Both the position numbers and the translations under genes were made by a program. Shown here piece by piece: positions 46,005 to 58,129 of a DNA stretch of 64,000 bases. The notes below the pieces were generated by a model, which saw only the letters and a list, made by a program, of their open reading frames with translations, did no database searches and was not told the DNA's origin. The stretch's first letter is position 1; each line of letters begins with the position of its first letter. Source of the DNA: Sipunculus nudus (lineage: Eukaryota > Annelida > Sipuncula > Golfingiida > Sipunculidae); assembly GCA_026874595.1 (NCBI GenBank), contig CM049313.1, forward strand, positions 61,988,659 to 62,052,658. The letters run 5' to 3'.

Positions 46005-47537
46005 CGTGTTTTTATTTAAAATACCCGAGCTTTAACCAAACCATCAAAATTATTTAACTATTGACATTGATACACAACTAATATTCAATATATAAACGAT
46101 TAGATACATTATACTTTTGAATAATAACCCGCAGGTTTTTAGGATATTCAAGCATATTCTTCAAGTATAAGTAGAAAGAGTTTTTGCACCGGGATCCTTC
46201 CACTCAGTCTAAATAGCTATTGTCAAAAGAGACACATGACCACATTTTCTTACAAAAAATTGCAACGGGGAAAAGTTAGCTACAGAATTTAAAGCGGTCT
46301 TATCACCTATCTGATCTTTATAAACTTTAGGTAAATCCTTGGAGCTTTTATAAAAAATAGGCCAGAAAACATTGATAACACCGCATCCAGGCTGCTTGTT
46401 TTTTTATATCAATGTGTTTATAATATGTTATAAAAATAATCAAAACAAAACCAAAAAGGGCATCTGGCAGCATGTTAGATAATCCAGAGCTTTGCAAATG
46501 GCGTTTTTCCAAAAAGTGAGCTTTCTACCTCCACATATATGGATCCTACCGCCTTTATTACAAGTTTTTCCTGTTTGTCAACATTACTGTGTTTACAAAC
46601 ATGTTGTTGATAAACAAACTCATACATCCGTCACAGAGGAGTTATAAGAACTTTTCACAACCAAAATCACCTTTAGATCATAAATATATACATAGAGGGA
46701 GCCAGATATCACATACATTTTTTTTTTCAAAAACTGTAGGTTAATGGGCACCTTTAAAAGCGGAGGCGTTTTCTTCATGTGTTGATAATCCATGAGGCTG
46801 TATTTTGAGATTAAGCAAACGTCGAATGCAGCTTATAGTCAGGGGGCCAAACTCTGTACTGTGCAAAAATAGGGGTGTACCTTACAGCCTCATATATAAA
46901 ATTTTACACCCCTTACATGTTTAGAAGATCCACCCTAGAGATTGGAAAGTAATGTTGGCAGTCTCAATACTCTTGCAAAAGTACTTTTAGTATTGCTTTT
47001 GTTTCGGAAGGTTGAGTAATTTTATGACTTTTTAGCTACCTACTTCTGATCCGTTTTTAATTCACAGCTGCGATTTGCTTGTATATATTTTCACAGATAT
47101 CGTACCATTGATTAGCTAAGAACTAGGACTCTGACAGCTGAAAGAATTTTTTCGACAATGCTTATATGTTGCGGTTGTGAGCCCTATAACTTACCCCCAC
47201 CCCTCAAATTTTCTAAAATTCTAGAAAAATTCCTATGTACGTACATTTTTTTCAGCTTATGATTAATTTTAGATTATTATGCAATGGCCATAGGATTTTC
47301 TATCAAATGCATGTCAATTCTTACTGAAATCTATATGTTTTCTTCAATTTTGCTTGAAATAAGGAACATTTTTTATCCGATTGTAATTTTCAGCACGTCA
47401 GTGAATTTGCTGGTTATATTCAAGATAACCTTTACAGAAGCACAGATACAGAAAGCACACATACAGACAAAGTGGTTTTGATACTCTCGACAGTCTTAGA
47501 CAACACATGTATGCTTCGACAAAGCCAGACCTCAGAG

Positions 47538-47540
<3 letters not shown>
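46005..47540. other. Non-coding stretch, nothing recognised
   Basis: No supportable gene or repeat. Confidence 0.5.

Positions 47541-47584
<44 letters not shown>
47541..47584. repeat. (TA)n microsatellite
   Basis: Pure TA dinucleotide run of about 44 bp. Confidence 0.97.
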
Positions 47585-47586
<2 letters not shown>

Positions 47587-47871
47587 CTTCCCACAGAGGA
47601 TGCGTTCAGATTTCATGTACTCAGGGCTTTGTACAAACTTTATATCTGTAGCACTTTACAAAAGAGCATAACGAAATCATAGATAAAGGTAAATTTGTAC
47701 AAGTAATGAGGTCCAAACCAGCAAAGCCAGACATTAACAAAACAGTGTCCTGTGTAAGACATCAAAATGCTTAAAAGGATGTTCCTGCATTCTTGATACA
47801 GAAACTACACTATACAATTATTTTATATTTCTAATTCAACACAAACGTTTTGCTCTCCTCATATATATGTG

Positions 47872-47872
47872 A

Positions 47873-47912
<40 letters not shown>
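47872..47912. repeat. Compound (AT)n(GT)n microsatellite
   Basis: ATATAT-rich sequence passes directly into a run of about 13 GT repeats. Confidence 0.95.
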
Positions 47913-50459
47913 ATTACTGCAAGTAGAAAGAGAAAATGCAAGAACAAATTGAAGTAGGTGGCATCAGGCCTAGCTTCAGCATGCAGTATATCGCGATTTC
48001 AAGAAATGATTAATTTTTTTTCTCAAACTGAACTAGGATGTTTAAAGTTGATTTATGTAATTACTGTTTGGAAAATGGTTTTAATGCGAAATTTAATTCA
48101 ATTTGATGTAATTATACTGAAATGGGTCTGACTGAAATTTTCTAATTAAGTTTTATGGTCTGAGGCAAAATAAAAAATCACCAGGAATAACTGTAGAATG
48201 GTTGATATATTTATAGTTTTCAAAATTACTATTGAACTTGCATTATTTTTCTGTTTAATGGTTGTCATCATTTTTTCAAAGGATAAACTAGATCCAAGAT
48301 CAATATGTTTAGTCAATTCAAGGTAATTCGTGCTACCAATTTTCAGAATTCATTTAATAAGAAATGTAAAAAATGAATAGGCAAACAACCCAAAATGGAC
48401 CATCCAATGCGAAGGTTTACAACTCTTGATAAATATTGTAATGAGAGGGTTGCCTTGATTTTATTCCAACTTTATTTTTGTGATCCATTGCAAAATATTG
48501 AAAAGCTGAAAGTAAACTGTGAGAAAGGGACAAAAATGATGATGACGTGCAGAACGGAAGAATTCTGTTAAAGGAAACTTAAACAATAATTCGAAAAATA
48601 ACAAAGTTGCTCTTAAGAGTTCAGGACATTGTTCAAGATATGATCCGACTGACATTTATTTTTGCAAGGTGTAAAAGATGTCGATAAAGGTGTTGATGAG
48701 ATATTATATTTATCATTCAATCCAAACCAGCTTTTTGCCTGGCAACAATTGTTATTTGTTGTTTTTTAATGAGTGTGTGTTTCCCAACCGCAATAAAAAT
48801 GAAACAAAAATCCAGGTAAAGCCACAGACCTGCTGCCAAAGTTGAATCTATCCAAGACCAAGGATTATTTGATCTGATCATCAGCTCTTTATGATTTTGT
48901 ACTACCGATAAATATGATGATGCAATATTATTCTGAAAGCAGGGCTGCAAAATTCTTTATAACATTTCATGATGGGGACAGTTTTTTTAAAGGGGCCCAT
49001 TATTTCTTATATAGAAAGCAATGCAAAGTATTTATTAAACAACCCTGGGCACAAAGAAAGGCGTTACTTCTAACGTGTTTCAAATCATGTTTCTATATAC
49101 CTTATACCAACAGAATATAAATTCCTGTGGCCTGTGTTCTTTCAAGAAGAATCAATTAACATCTGATTGAATGTTTGACCAAAATATTTTTGATCTGGCA
49201 GATATGATTTGTACCCTGCCAATAAATTTGTTTACATATTATGCATACACTTATATATGATACCACACTTCTATATTCATGCGACTCACTCCTGCGACCA
49301 AGGAGGTTATGTTTTCAGCTCCGTATATATGATTATTGCTTGCTAGAATATTGGAAACGGCTGGCCTATGGTGCAGCTGACTTAATTTTGTATGTATGTT
49401 TGTATCTTTTTCTGTCTGTTTGCTAATCTGTACACACTCTACAGATCACACTTTTGATATTAATCAAATGTAAATATAAGTTAACCCTCGGAGCCAATTA
49501 TTTTCAAGCAGGTTAATCATCTGGGATGTATATCACTGAAAACTCGCACCAGTTAGCGCTCGGCTTCGGTTCCTCTACTTAATATCTTCATCATCTGAAC
49601 CCTGCATAAAACAGACTGAACTGATTTTCACGAAACTTTGTGGAGTGCCGGCCATGAAATATTAAAAAAAAATCATCGAATGTTAGTGCAAAAAAGCGCA
49701 TTACGGATCCAGTGGGTTGTTTTGTATTGGAAGAGGTTTGCATTCTAATGAATGCCCTCTAGTTAAAGGATCTAAATATCTGTTACATTTTCTACAACTA
49801 GTTTTTATTGAACTTGAGGCAATGTGCACATATATTTAACTTACACCATAAATATTAAGAGATACATAATGTGTCCCCATATACTGTATCATGATAGAGA
49901 AATAAACCAACATTTACTTTACGACATTTTATTGAAATTGATTTACATACACCTGATTGCAGTAAAATATTATCTAGAATTTATCAATGGAATTGTATGT
50001 TGTCTCCAAGTTAAAAGATACCCAAAGATTACTTTATTTTTGAATGGGTCCTGAATTAAAAATAAGGTGAGTCTTAAAATACAGCAAAAATCTTTGTTCG
50101 TTATTAACCAATTAGCTCACACATCAATTAGGCCTACCCAACCAAATAAATGTACATAATGATTCAGTCAGTCTCTTCATTCTTTTCGAGGAAATTTATT
50201 TGGCAATACATAGAGGGTATAGAAAGAAAAAAAATACGTTGAATATTAAGTAAGTAAGGGACATTTAAGTGACCCCACCATCCCACCCCCCTATCTGTGA
50301 CACTTCGGATTTCTCTTCCTGTGCCCAAACATGTCAATCTACAGATGCGATTTACCAAAACACGCCCTCACTTTTGGCACTGGCATCAGGCAGATTCTTA
50401 AACTAGAGAACCATACAAAAATTTTCATACCAATTATCCTTTTATATATTTTAGTGCCA
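47913..50459. other. Non-coding stretch, nothing recognised
   Basis: Only short spurious frames; no repeat structure detected. Confidence 0.5.
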
Positions 50460-51130
50460 CTATCTCCTTAAATATGGTCCTTTTCAAAGGCCCCCTTTTT
50501 ATTGGGGGAAAAGGGTGCATGTGGAAGAATTGTGTCTGGTGACTAATCTACTGATGAATAACATGATCAGTGTCCTTTCTGAACAACATATATGTTTCAT
50601 TGACAACAGCCATTTATAAATGGCAATGGAGATGAACATTGTTATGCATGACTAAATACGTTAACTTTGCTACCTAAACACTTTTTAATGGTACATACTG
50701 CAACATTGGCTTTATTTTTGCTTGAAAATATATGTAGGGCTTCAATTTTGTATGGTGTCAATACTGATTTACTGATTTCCTGTTTTGTTGGCTACCTTCT
50801 AAATAAGGGGAAGGGGTGCATATAGAATACTCTTAAAACAGAATAGCTCTTACTTAATTAGTTCAGGTGAAGTCATGTAAAAGACACTATAAACTCATTC
50901 ATTGGATGGTTTTAGCACATCTCCGTTCAGATATAGTTGTATTTAAATCAACCTAGAAGGAGAAACTGACCTTGGTAGAGTGATTTTGATTTTTTGATTA
51001 GTTATTTTTTATGCTTACATATGTGACAGTTTTCATATGAGTATATTTTTAAGTAAAGTGCCATGTTGTCTGCTATTTCCTGTTTTAGCGATCATTTTCA
51101 TAAATAAGGGGGTAGGCGTACAAAAGACAT
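50460..51130. repeat. Possible diverged ~300-bp tandem units
   Basis: A segment like AAATAAGGGGAAGGGGTGCATA recurs in degenerate form at about 50497, 50800 and 51100. CTATTTCCTGTTTT-like sequence lies before the last two. Spacing is about 300 bp each time. Weak, and possibly coincidental. Confidence 0.3.
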
Positions 51131-53033
51131 TGCTACATATCTGTCTTACACCTTAGCAACTTATGCATCTTGCTTAAAGAAAGAGGAATAATCAATGTAA
51201 AGTTTTAATGCTTTAACAAGGTTTTTGTGTATAGCATACAGAAAGTGTGTTCATTTATATGAGATTGCTCAAAGAAATTTGGTTGTATTTTGGTTCTTGT
51301 AAGCCATATTTTTTCACATATATGAATGAAGTCTTTTTTTTAAATAAACTTTATGTGTCTTATTATGTTTGTGCATATAAATACCTACATTTAAAGATAT
51401 AACTTACTGTTTTTGTCCAATAGGGGACTGAGAGAGCCAAATTGGGCTAATCGCAAAAAATGTATACAGCTCGTACAAAAAAATGCTCCTTGCAATGTTG
51501 TGCAAGAATGTCCTGATTGCCAACAATGGTTTTCTGATTCCCAAGATGTCTACCTCTACGAAAAATGAAGTGAAAATTTTATATCAGCCCGGGCAATTTT
51601 TTTCAAAATTACTTGCTTTGGCCCCCGGACTATTATTTGATTACGAAGAAAAAAGGCTTTAGGGCATTACAGTTGATATTACGACATTAAAATAGATGAC
51701 ATTCTCAATTAGAATGATATAACATATTAGAAAGAACAAAGGCAATTTATGAAGGAAAGTTAATTTTCCTTTTGAATGAGGTGGTCCTAAATAAAAAAAA
51801 ATAACTGACGCAATTTCTTTATTAATATTCATGTTTTGAGAAACTAGGAGCAGTGGGCGGAAAAAAAATTAACAGTCTAAGGTGTTTTAAGCATATGAAG
51901 CGCAAACGTGAGATAATAGCGGGCTTCAAGGAGTTTTATGTGACATGCTGTTCCATAACGTACGACCGTATTTGCCATCTCGGGAGTCTCTTCTGTTAAT
52001 ATCTTTAAAATCAAAAAGAAAAACCATAGTATAGATGAATTACTATTAAGATGGTTAATAAAATTTGTGATTGGCCGGAGATTACAGAAAGTGTACCATG
52101 GATAAGGGATATCAAATAGAATCAAAGATTCATGTGTTAAAATGGAACCATAGTTATATGTAAAAATGAATATTATCTAGCTATTGATTCCACGGCGGTT
52201 GTTAAGACAATAAGTTATAGATATTTTCTTAGATGGCTGTGATTAGAGGTTTTGCTCTGAAAATTACATGGTCATAAAAACGATACAGTGGTGTAAATGG
52301 GGATTTTATCATTGATTTCAAACAGAAGCACTGCTCAGCAAGACAAGCATGTACCTTGGTTTGACCAGGCGTAAGACATAGACTACAGCGGTGCGTCGTG
52401 AAAATAATGTTCCATCATATTTTGATAATAAGGGTGAACAAAACAGCAATTCATTGAAGATGTAATTTGGTTTCATCCAATCCATAATATGAAAGAAGCA
52501 ACATCGGATAGAAGATACTTCCGTCAGTAAAGTTGCAATTCACTAAGTTTCAATAACATGGCTTGTAGTGACGCAATCATCTCTTCATTTAAGTGTCCGA
52601 ATAAAAAAAAAGTTCTGAACTTACATCCTTTATCTGCACAATGTCTGTAAAAATCTTCATTTTATCTGCTTTCTATTTTCGGTATATCCAGAGCAGGTTT
52701 ACGCAAAGATTAGTAGTCTAAAATGATATCAGTTTGTTATGTGTGGCCTGAAAGCACCTGAAGTCGAGGACCCTACATGTCGTCCGTTGTGTTAAAACCA
52801 TTTATGGCTGCCTGCCTACATGATAACTGCCGATAGGGGCGCCATTGTGCGGTTCAAATTATACTGTCACTCTACTCATTGATGATGTAAAAATTAATAT
52901 AAACTTCTTTAAAATGTTACCATGAACTAAACTCTCATGCAGGTAATACCCAAAACATAAAACTAATAATCTCAAGGCTAAATTTGGAACCTGGAACAGA
53001 GTGATAGTCTAATTCTTAAAATACAAAGGGCGT

Positions 53034-53034
<1 letters not shown>
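51131..53034. other. Non-coding stretch, nothing recognised
   Basis: No supportable gene, RNA or repeat. Confidence 0.5.

Positions 53035-53074
<40 letters not shown>
53035..53074. repeat. (AT)n microsatellite
   Basis: Pure AT dinucleotide run of about 40 bp, lying 70 bp left of the ribozyme-bearing inverted repeat. Confidence 0.97.
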
Positions 53075-53077
<3 letters not shown>

Positions 53078-53153
53078 GGTAGTGTTACCCTCCGATGTAA
53101 AGTGCTCTATGGCCTACAGACTAGGCCAGAGCGGTATATCTCTGAAGAAAAAC

Positions 53154-53216
53154 AACACTATTAATTCACAACAGTCTGTTTCATGGGATGCGACCCGATC
53201 ATCAGGTGAATGTGGT
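53154..53216 (-). ncRNA. Type I hammerhead ribozyme, minus strand
   Basis: Mirror copy in the left arm. On the minus strand it keeps ATTCAC, CTGATGA, GAAA, ACA-GAC-TGT, U and GTGAAT. Stem II is weaker: one of the four GC pairs becomes C-A because the arm reads CCCAT where the right arm reads CCCGT. The distal part of stem I is also altered. Predicted cut lies between 53170 and 53169. It is probably slower than the plus-strand copy or inactive. Confidence 0.65.
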
Positions 53217-53230
53217 TAATGCAGGATTCT

Positions 53231-53293
53231 AACACATTCACCTGATGATCGGGTCGCATCCCGTGAAACAGACTGTTGTGAATTAACAGTGTT
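53231..53293 (+). ncRNA. Type I hammerhead ribozyme, plus strand
   Basis: All core elements are in order. Stem I 5' strand is ATTCAC (53236-53241), then CTGATGA (53242-53248). Stem II is CGGG/CCCG with a TCGCAT loop (53250-53263), closed by a U-U pair next to the core. GAAA (53265-53268) follows. A 3-bp stem III, ACA/TGT with loop GAC, uses the last A of GAAA (53268-53276). The cleavage position is U at 53277 (GUU triplet), and the stem I 3' strand GTGAAT (53278-53283) pairs perfectly with ATTCAC. After a 5-nt internal bulge, AACAC (53231-53235) pairs with GTGTT (53289-53293). Predicted cut is between 53277 and 53278. The U-U pair at the core end of stem II may weaken activity. A very short stem III is known for Penelope-type hammerheads. 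Confidence 0.8.
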
Positions 53294-53301
53294 GTTTTTC
53301 T

Positions 53302-54130
53302 GCAGAGTATATATATGGTGTAATTAGAATTACTTCTTAACTTCTGGCACCTGTGCGATATGTGAAAAACACTGGATTACGGGTATATTTCCTAAATATT
53401 CCTATATTGGTTAAGACATGTAGGGCCAATAAGAAATGAGACGTCATAACCTTGCAGACAAGATACAGGACACCTACGGCACAACAGAAGTACGAAGATA
53501 ATTTATCAATTAATTAACTTAGGGTTATTTTCTTTAATGCAGGGATTTCCAAGGTTTCCTCAGTTTTTATTTCAATATGTTTTCTTTTGGTTCCAAACAT
53601 CTGAAATAACAATATTTTAATCAATTATTCGTGGAAAATGGGAACGATTTCATCAGTGACTTTCTCTTTTGCACCTGTGAAAGTATCCACTGGTATGTTC
53701 TGATTTTTGTAACTTCAAGAGGTTTTATTAGGTGGGGAACAGGGGGCATGTCCCCCACATACACTTTTTCAACCGGAGGGGGGGGGGGGCATACTATGTT
53801 ACGTCTCCCCTCACTCTTTTGTTAATCAAACAAAAAAGACAAGTTGTTAACAAATATGCGTCACAGTTTCATTGATTTCCTCAGATATCAATGAAATGCA
53901 GTCTATCGAAAAAAAATTAGAAAAATTATTGATAATATGAAATGATTCCCTCGTTTCCCAGACACCACGAAACTCAGCTGTTCAACGTTCTGGTAAAAAT
54001 AAAATAATGCGGGTGTTATAGATTTTTTAGGAAAGCATTTTAACTTCTTGTTGATTTCTTAAGCTATAGTATTTACTGTCATTTTATTCTCAAACTTCTT
54101 TAATATTCCTTAACTTTTTATTAAAAACTA
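53302..54130. other. Non-coding stretch
   Basis: Contains a run of 12 G at 53778-53789, preceded by GGGGGCATGTCCCCC at 53742-53756. No gene supported. Confidence 0.5.
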
Positions 54131-54164
54131 GATGTGATCACTAGATGTGACAATGGTCCTCAGA

Positions 54165-56753
54165 GGGCCCCGCATTTCTGCTAGTGCAGGACTAGTTTAC
54201 ATATGGGTGAAAAATTAAGTAAAATTAAAAAAATATCCCAAACAGAAACAGGTTTTTATCAATATGCATGAGGGGAAAAAATCGTACTGGATCAAATGAT
54301 ACTAGAGAAGATATGTCTGAAATAATGTGTGCAATAGAAAATCACCGAATGTAGTCTGTTAGCCATATTTGATTTTAAGCAAGTCTGTAATTCAATAGGT
54401 CTTGAGCCCTCATAGGTACCAATCATCCCTGTGAATTGGGGAAAGCTGCTGAAGGTTGTTGTTGAGTTATCTCGCACGAAGGAAAATCAGCAGTTGGGCT
54501 GTGGCAGCCATATTGTAATTCAAAAGGTCTGGGGCCTCATATGTACTAATCATCCCTTTGAATTTGGGAATGCCGCAGTATGTTGTTGTTGAGTTATCGC
54601 GCACGAAAGAAAATCAGCAGTTGGGCTGTGGCAGCCATATTGTAATTCAAAAGGTCTGGGGCCTCATATGTACTAATCATCCCTTTGAATTTGGGAATGC
54701 CGCAGTATGTTGTTGTTGAGTTATCGCGCACGAAAGAAAATCAGCAGTTGGGCTGTGGCAGCCATATTGTAATTCAAAAGGTCTGGGGCCTCATATGTAC
54801 TAATCATCCCTTTGAATTTGGGAATGCCGCAGTATGTTGTTGTTGAGTTATCGCGCACGAAAGAAAATCAGCAGTTGGGCTGTGGCAGCCATATTGTAAT
54901 TCAAAAGGTCTGGGGCCTCATATGTACTAATCATCCCTTTGAATTTGGGAATGCCGCAGTATGTTGTTGTTGAGTTATCGCGCACGAAAGAAAATCAGCA
55001 ATTGGGCTGTGGCAGCCATATTGTAATTCAAAAGGTCTGGGGCCTCATATGTACTAATCATCCCTCTGAATTTGGGAATGCCGCAGTATGTTGTTGTTGA
55101 GTTATCGCGCACGAAAGAAAATCAGAAGTTGGACTGTGGCAGCCATATTGTAATTCAAAAGGTCTGGGGCCCTCATATGTACTAATCATCCCTGTGAATT
55201 CGGGAATGCCGCAGTATGTTGTTGTTGAGTTATCGCGCACGAAAGAAAATCAGCAGTTGGGCTGTGGCAGCCATATTGTAATTCAAAAGGTCTGGGGCCC
55301 TCATATGTACTAATCATCCCTGTGAATTTGGGAATGCCGCAGTATGTTGTTGTTGAGTTATCGAGCACGAAAGAAAATCAGCAGTTGGACTGTGGCAGCC
55401 ATATTGTAATTCAAAAGGTCTGGGGCCCTCATATGTACTAATCATCCCTGTGAATTCGGGAATGCCGCAGTATGTTGTTGTTGATTTATCGCGCACGAAA
55501 GAAAATCAGCAGTTGGGCTGTGGCAGCCATATTGTAATTCAAAAGGTCTGGGGCCCTCATATGTACTAATCATCCCTGTGAATTCGGGAATGCCGCAGTA
55601 TGTTGTTGTTGAGTTATCGCGCACGAAAGAAAATCAGCAGTTGGGCTGTGGCAGCCATATTGTAATTCAAAAGGTCTGGGGCCCTCATATGTACTAATCA
55701 TCCCTGTGAATTCGGGAATGCCGCAGTATGTTGTTGTTGAGTTATCGCGCACGAAAGAAAATCAGCAGTTGGGCTGTGGCAGCCATATTGTAATTCAAAA
55801 GGTCTGGGGCCCTCATATGTACTAATCATCCCTGTGAATTCGGGAATGCCGCAGTATGTTGTTGTTGAGTTATCGCGCACGAAAGAAAATCAGCAGTTGG
55901 GCTGTGGCAGCCATATTGTAATTCAAAAGGTCTGGGGCCCTCATATGTACTAATCATCCCTTTGAATTTGGGAATGCCGCAGTATGTTGTTGTTGAGTTA
56001 TCGCGCACGAAAGAAAATCAGCAGTTGGACTGTGGCAGCCATATTGTAATTCAAAAGGTCTGGGGCCATCATATGTACTTATCATCCCTTTGAATTTGGG
56101 AATGCCGCAGTATGTTGTTGTTGAGTTATCGCGCACGAAAGAAAATCAGCAGTTGGGCTGTGGCAGCCATATTGTAATTCAAAAGGTCTGGGGCCATCAT
56201 ATGTACTAATCATCCCTTTGAATTTGGGAATGCCGCAGTATGTTGTTGTTGAGTTATCGCGCACGAAAGAAATTCAGCAGTTGGACTGTGGCAGCCATAT
56301 TGTAATTCAAAAGGTCTGGGGCCATCATATGTACTAATCATCCCTTTGAATTTGGGAATGCCGCAGTATGTTGTTGTTGAGTTATCGCGCACGAAAGAAA
56401 TTCAGCAGTTGGGCTGTGGCAGCCATATTGTAATTCAAAAGGTCTGGGGCCATCATATGTACTAATCATCCCTTTGAATTTGGGAATGCCGCAGTATGTT
56501 GTTGTTGAGTTATCGCGCACGAAAGAAATTCAGCAGTTGGGCTGTGGCAGCCATATTGTAATTCAAAAGGTCTGGGGCCCTCATATGTACTAATCATCCC
56601 TTTGAATTTGGGAATGCCGCAGTATGTTGTTGTTGAGTTATCGCGCAAAAGAAAGTGTCACTGACGGAAGGACGGAAGTACCGAAGGACAGATGGACGGA
56701 AGGACGGACTGACACGGTGATCACTGTAGGGCACCGCTTGTCAAGCGGGGCCC
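54165..56753. mobile_element. Minisatellite-cored element with GACGG tract and terminal hairpin
   Basis: The array is framed by GGGCCCCGC at 54165-54173 and its complement GCGGGGCCC at 56745-56753. After the last monomer comes a GACGGAAG-type tract (about 56662-56708). Then comes a strong hairpin, AGGGC-a-CCGCTT-gtc-AAGCGG-g-GCCCT (about 56728-56754). The layout of tandem core, ACGG-like tract and hairpin matches what is known of pearl/Helentron-like non-autonomous elements in bivalves. Assignment is by architecture; nothing here encodes a replicase. Confidence 0.5.
54355..56646. repeat. 127/128-bp minisatellite, about 18 monomers
   Basis: The landmark GCCATATTGTAATTC recurs at 54507, 54634, 54761, 54888, 55015, 55142, 55270 and then every 128 bp to 56550. 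A divergent first unit lies near 54364. Early monomers are 127 bp (GGGGCCTCAT); later ones are 128 bp (GGGGCCCTCAT or GGGGCCATCAT). Variants are grouped in blocks: TTTGAATTTGGG early, CTGTGAATTCGGG in the middle, then TTTGAATTTGGG with CCATCAT. This indicates local spread of variants. The repeated 60-codon minus-strand frames shift frame every monomer and are not genes. Confidence 0.97.
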
Positions 56754-58129
56754 TATTTAAAGAAAACATCCTACAACGCTGAAGGAGGAACACCATTCCC
56801 ATGCCCAACTCCCTCAGCTGGTACCAACACTCGACAGTCGCGATTCCCCGAAAACAATTGTCCCATCCCATCCCAACCATTGATAGCAATATGGTGATTA
56901 TTATTACACTTTATTGAAAATGGGTCGGGGTAGGGGAAATGTGGTATACACCCAATTTCAAAGGCCTATGTGTTGAATAGGGTGGGGGTATAGAAGTGCC
57001 GTCCGGGCCGTCCCACCCATCCCCATCACATTGCGAATGGAAATTATTCCCCTGGGTATTAAAGGAAAATACATGAATATGTAATTAGAAGCAGACGTGA
57101 AGCAATCAATAACTTTTCATGATAAAAAGAAGAAATGTATCAATAGTGATTTGATGATCGGGTTTATTATTATTTAATAATTGATTATAAATATGCATTT
57201 ATTTAGTTTTTATTATGTGAAGGGCCAAATATAATATATTACTTGCTGCTCCCATGGAAAATCCACGGCTCAATCTGATGAATATTTTTTTTTGTATTGA
57301 GCCGATACGAACTAAAAGACGCATATTTTAATCCTAAGGTTTTTGCAGGAACTTTTTTCATGTGTTTCACTTATATGATATAAAAATTTCTTCTGCTAGA
57401 ATTCCCAGGAACACCCTCCCCGTAAATATCAACAGAGAAAGAAAAATTATTCTATTTGAGAAATCACACAAAAAATAAGTTTTGGAAAGAGACGTGAGGC
57501 ATATACTGGGTGTACGATTTTGAGTGAGAAATTTTTTTCCCGATAAAAATCATAGGTCCGACAGCTTCATTGCTTGGGAAATATCGTAGATATAAAGATT
57601 GTATAAAGAAGCATTCTACCGAGAAATTATATGAAAGATGCTTTGTATTAGTTGAAGCTCAGGCGACATCGTGAAACACGATGTTTATTCAGTGTAGTCA
57701 GTTGAGGGTAGAGTCTAAGGCACGTTAACAGACACATGCGTTATTTTGTATACACATGCATATGTCGTTGAAGTCTCTTGTACGCGAAACGTATAGCTGC
57801 CAATGTGAAAAAGATAGGACCAGTAAAATATATTCAAACAATATTAAATTTTTTGGTTAAAGCACTGTAAATTGTCATGGAATAAGAAGGTCTGACAACT
57901 CTCCTAGATAAAAAGAAAGAAGGTTGATATATTTCGATGAAAGCATTCAGCAAAGAAACTACTTCAGCCTTCAGTTCGTTGCATTTTCTTTCAGCAAATT
58001 AACGCAAAATTTAATATACAGATTTTGCTTAAAAATCTGTAGAGTAAAACTGCATCCGTAATCCATTACATTTTTCGAGGTATTCGGAATCACCACTAAA
58101 TATTTTTTCTTAAGTGCAATAATCACAAT
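56754..58129. other. Non-coding stretch, nothing recognised
   Basis: G/C-richer flank to about 57050, then AT-rich DNA. No supportable gene. Confidence 0.5.

Larger units (their letters stand above)
53146..53301. mobile_element. Inverted repeat carrying two hammerhead ribozymes (Penelope-like pLTR or retrozyme remnant)
   Basis: Arms of 69 bp (53146-53214 and 53233-53301) match with two mismatches around an 18-nt spacer. Each arm, read on its own strand, contains one hammerhead ribozyme, so the two face away from each other in sense. Hammerheads of this type are known in the pLTRs of Penelope-like retroelements and in small non-autonomous retrozymes. Neither the GIY-YIG nor the RT of a Penelope element is nearby, so this is a fragment. 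Similarity continues a few bases past the arms (CTCTG(A/C)AG). Confidence 0.8.

Noticed and set aside
50532-50570. CTGATGA, considered as a further hammerhead
   Set aside because: No GAAA core at suitable distance and no stem II or stem I pairing. The CTGATGA at 41846 fails in the same way.
53742-53756. GGGGGCATGTCCCCC, containing a p53-type decamer GGGCATGTCC
   Set aside because: Only one half-site beside a G tract in repeat-like sequence; not enough to claim a response element.
54355-56646. Regular repeats considered as a CRISPR array
   Set aside because: Monomers are contiguous 127/128-bp units with no unique spacers, and the DNA is eukaryotic in character.
54292-56648. Series of 60-codon minus-strand frames at 128-bp spacing
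   Set aside because: They arise from the 128-bp monomer. 128 is not a multiple of three, so each frame stops after about 1.4 monomers. There is no continuous protein.
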